Positions 62,285 to 64,000 of a stretch of DNA of 64,000 bases are shown piece by piece. The notes under the pieces are model-generated. The model did not search any database. It saw nothing but the letters and a program-made list of their open reading frames with translations, and was not told the origin of the DNA. Each line of letters begins with the position of its first letter. Positions within the stretch are counted from its first letter, which is position 1. Both the position numbers and the translations under genes were made by a program. Source of the stretch: JAJFHI01 sp050633705 (GTDB lineage Bacteria > Pseudomonadota > Alphaproteobacteria > Rhizobiales > Hyphomicrobiaceae); the NCBI GenBank assembly GCA_050633705.1, contig JBOEGZ010000001.1:248001-312000 (forward strand). Direction: 5' to 3'.

Positions 62285-63310
62285 ATGCTGCTGACACGTG
62301 CTCGCCACTGGAGTGTTTTGACTTTTGCAACTTTTACTTTGCTGGTGCTCATTGCCGGTCCATTGAGCCCCAAAGCACTTGCGGGCGAAGAGGGCGTGTG
62401 TGTTGAAGTGTCGATGGATACTGCCGACCTACATTTGTCGTATCGCAAAGAACTTGAGGTGCGCATTGATCGCAGCTTAGTGGCCGCCGGTATCGACTAT
62501 CTTGGTATAAAAAGTAAAGACAAAGCGATTGAGGTTTTGGTCTCCGATACCCGTGATGGCGATCGGGCTGTAGCAGCCGTTCAACAGATCAACGCCCCGC
62601 TGGAGATTTATGGCAGCAAAGAATTTGACCTCGTCAACAACGGTGATGGCCGTCTCATTATTACGCCGACGGCTGCAGCATTTACGGAGGCTGAAGATGC
62701 TGCGATGGCGGCATTGTCCTCGCGCATGAGATTACTTGCCAATCGGATTACAAATGACAAATCGAAATATACACCACAAGGGCGTGAGAGTTTTCTATTG
62801 TTGGCGCCTGGAATAAAAGATTTGGCGGAATTTCAGCGCCGCGTCGTGTTCACGCCCGGTGTTAATTTGAGTTTCCGTTTATGGAAAAAACCTAAGGACG
62901 GCGAAAGTGAAGTTGCTCACGAGCCCGGTACAATGGAGCCTGTCCGCCAAGGTTTTACCAATCGTCGTTTGGTGTTGATTCCAAAGAAAGCATTTGCCGA
63001 CGGTCGTGAAATCGTTTCTGCTGTTGCAGATCAGGTTGATGGAAAGTCAGGACTTAAGTTGCAATTTTCAGGACGTGGGCAAAAAAAAATCAGTAAAGTT
63101 ACCCAGAACAACAAAGGCGCGACAATAGTCATTGTACTGGACAAACTTATTTTTGGCGAATATGAGATCGATGGTCTCGTCAACAGCGCCGAACTCTTTG
63201 TTCCGATCAAGGGAACGGATCTTGAGCTGTCTTGGTTAGCCGATAAAATACAAGCTGGTGGTTATCAACCGGAATACAAAATAGAACAAAGTGCGAAGTG
63301 TAAATTGTAA
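62285..63310 (+). CDS. Exported SecD periplasmic-domain-like protein without TM core
   Basis: 341 residues from the ATG at 62285 (AAGGAAG about 7 nt upstream). A signal peptide ends near SPKALAGEEG. The mature protein resembles the large P1 periplasmic domain of SecD in order. GRLIITPTAAAFTEAEDAAMAALSSRMRL matches the SecD base with its LTPxAxxxA and RxR-type helix. ESFLLLAPGIKDLAEFQRRVVFTPGVNLSFRL matches VQLPGVxD...AxLxFR. LKLQFSGRGQKKISKVTQNN plus GATIVIVLDKLIFG matches the second half (VxFxFxxxGxxxFxxxT, IVLDGxVxS). The five C-terminal TM helices of SecD are missing. Assignment by motif order; function unknown. Confidence 0.72.
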   Translation: MLLTRARHWSVLTFATFTLLVLIAGPLSPKALAGEEGVCVEVSMDTADLHLSYRKELEVRIDRSLVAAGIDYLGIKSKDKAIEVLVSDTRDGDRAVAAVQQINAPLEIYGSKEFDLVNNGDGRLIITPTAAAFTEAEDAAMAALSSRMRLLANRITNDKSKYTPQGRESFLLLAPGIKDLAEFQRRVVFTPGVNLSFRLWKKPKDGESEVAHEPGTMEPVRQGFTNRRLVLIPKKAFADGREIVSAVADQVDGKSGLKLQFSGRGQKKISKVTQNNKGATIVIVLDKLIFGEYEIDGLVNSAELFVPIKGTDLELSWLADKIQAGGYQPEYKIEQSAKCKL

Positions 63311-63399
63311 TTGCCCAAGATTACCTATTTCGCACAGGGCTTCTGTGCGGTAAAAGTTGGCTGAATATTAGTAAAATTCGATGTTAAGGGAGCGATGAA

Positions 63400-64000
63400 A
63401 TGTCAATGAAATCTGATGGCCAGGTAAATGTTTCTCGGCGTGGTCTTCTTGCCGGCACGGCTGCGGCAGGCTTAGCTGCGACGACGGGCGGTGTTCTTCT
63501 GCCGACGACGAGCCAAGCCAAAGCCCCGTTTGTGAAAACTCAGGCACCATACTTTTATCGTTTCAACATCGGTGCTTTCGAAGCAACGATTGTCTCCGAT
63601 GGTCCACTGCCATTGGGAGATCCAGGAAAAACCTTCATTCCGACCCAAGATGATAACATTCCGCAATTGCTCGAAAATCACTTTTTGCCAAAAGACAATG
63701 TTGTACTTGAGCAAAATATTTTGGTTTTAAACACGGGCAGTAAGTTGGTCCTGTTTGACACCGGCATGGGTGACTACGATATGTTCGGGCCGACCACAGG
63801 CAAGCTTGGCAATAGTCTCAAATCGGCAGGTATCGACCCAGCTGCAATTGATGCTGTTGTTATTTCTCATGCCCATCCAGACCATCTTTGGGGTTTGATG
63901 AAACAGGATGGTACTGTGAACTTCCCCAATGCGCAGGTTTATATCAGCCAAACAGATCATGACTTCTGGACTGGAGACGCTCAACTTAATGGAGAAGGCT
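63400..64000 (+). CDS. Tat-exported metallo-beta-lactamase-fold hydrolase (partial)
   Basis: The gene runs off the right edge; the first 200 codons are visible. AAGGGAG precedes the ATG at 63400. The signal has the twin-arginine motif SRRGLLAGTAAAGLAA and a likely cleavage after TSQAKA. The MBL domain follows: ILVLNTGSKLVLFDTGMGDY, then the zinc-binding VVISHAHPDHLWG (HxHxDH). The segment NFPNAQVYISQTDHDFW is typical of lactonase- and PPH-like periplasmic MBL proteins. The substrate is unknown; quorum-signal lactonase activity is one possibility. Confidence 0.85.
   Translation, partial: MSMKSDGQVNVSRRGLLAGTAAAGLAATTGGVLLPTTSQAKAPFVKTQAPYFYRFNIGAFEATIVSDGPLPLGDPGKTFIPTQDDNIPQLLENHFLPKDNVVLEQNILVLNTGSKLVLFDTGMGDYDMFGPTTGKLGNSLKSAGIDPAAIDAVVISHAHPDHLWGLMKQDGTVNFPNAQVYISQTDHDFWTGDAQLNGEG

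Overview
The window looks like chromosomal DNA of an alphaproteobacterium, most likely of the order Hyphomicrobiales (Rhizobiales). The evidence is a CckA-type cell-cycle hybrid kinase, a Porin_2-type porin whose N-terminus reads CADLEERIAELEATT, an alphaproteobacterial DksA with a degenerate zinc finger, opgGH glucan genes, the tpiA-secG-pyrG-kdsA order, the trpG-trpD-trpC-moaC-moeA order, and a giant coiled-coil membrane protein resembling the Growth Pole Ring / TipN class of polarity proteins. GC content is close to 50 percent by eye, low for the order. I see no tRNA, rRNA, insertion sequence, prophage or CRISPR array. Most of the window is core chromosome, and its novelty is in unusual proteins and intergenic elements.

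1-9.6 kb, all minus strand: ppiD, trpE, sixA-like, trpG, trpD, trpC, moaC, moeA, then a two-gene membrane-protein unit. Tryptophan synthesis is tightly coupled to molybdopterin genes by 4-nt overlaps, and a SixA-type phosphatase gene sits inside the trp run. 10-17 kb: tpiA, a small secreted protein, secG, pyrG, then a GC-rich structured intergenic element, a PilZ protein, an exported M15 peptidase with a Lys/Tyr-rich tail, kdsA and a small secreted protein with a perfect CtrA-type box upstream. 17.7-19.5 kb: an SDR and an ECF sigma factor with no adjacent anti-sigma gene. 19.9-24.8 kb: tkt, pgk, gph and thiD. 25-30.7 kb: a secreted protein, a possible small RNA, a FadL-type porin, a CheZ-like helical protein, an MFS transporter and an enolase-superfamily epimerase.

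30.7-38 kb: the 1077-aa coiled-coil membrane protein with eight exact 22-residue repeats, an HPt protein, a [2Fe-2S] ferredoxin with its reductase, and a CelD-type GNAT. 38-43 kb: small envelope proteins, a CoxE-like VWA protein and the porin. 43.4-49.7 kb: opgG-opgH and ycjX-ycjF. 50-53.8 kb: a 28-residue single-TM micropeptide, the MoxR ATPase (expected partner of the VWA protein 10 kb away), a 1-kb gene-free stretch with a strong hairpin, DksA with a histone-H1-like tail, and a small exported protein. 53.9-60.3 kb: a large MscS channel, a FliO-like protein and cckA. 60.5-64 kb: a membrane-anchored FMN glutamate-synthase-like protein, an exported protein resembling only the periplasmic domain of SecD, and the start of a Tat-exported metallo-beta-lactamase-fold hydrolase cut by the window edge.

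Many genes serve the envelope and cell cycle: glucan synthesis and the large MscS channel (osmotic adaptation), porins, PpiD and SecG (export), and CckA with two CtrA-like boxes and a candidate polar-growth scaffold.
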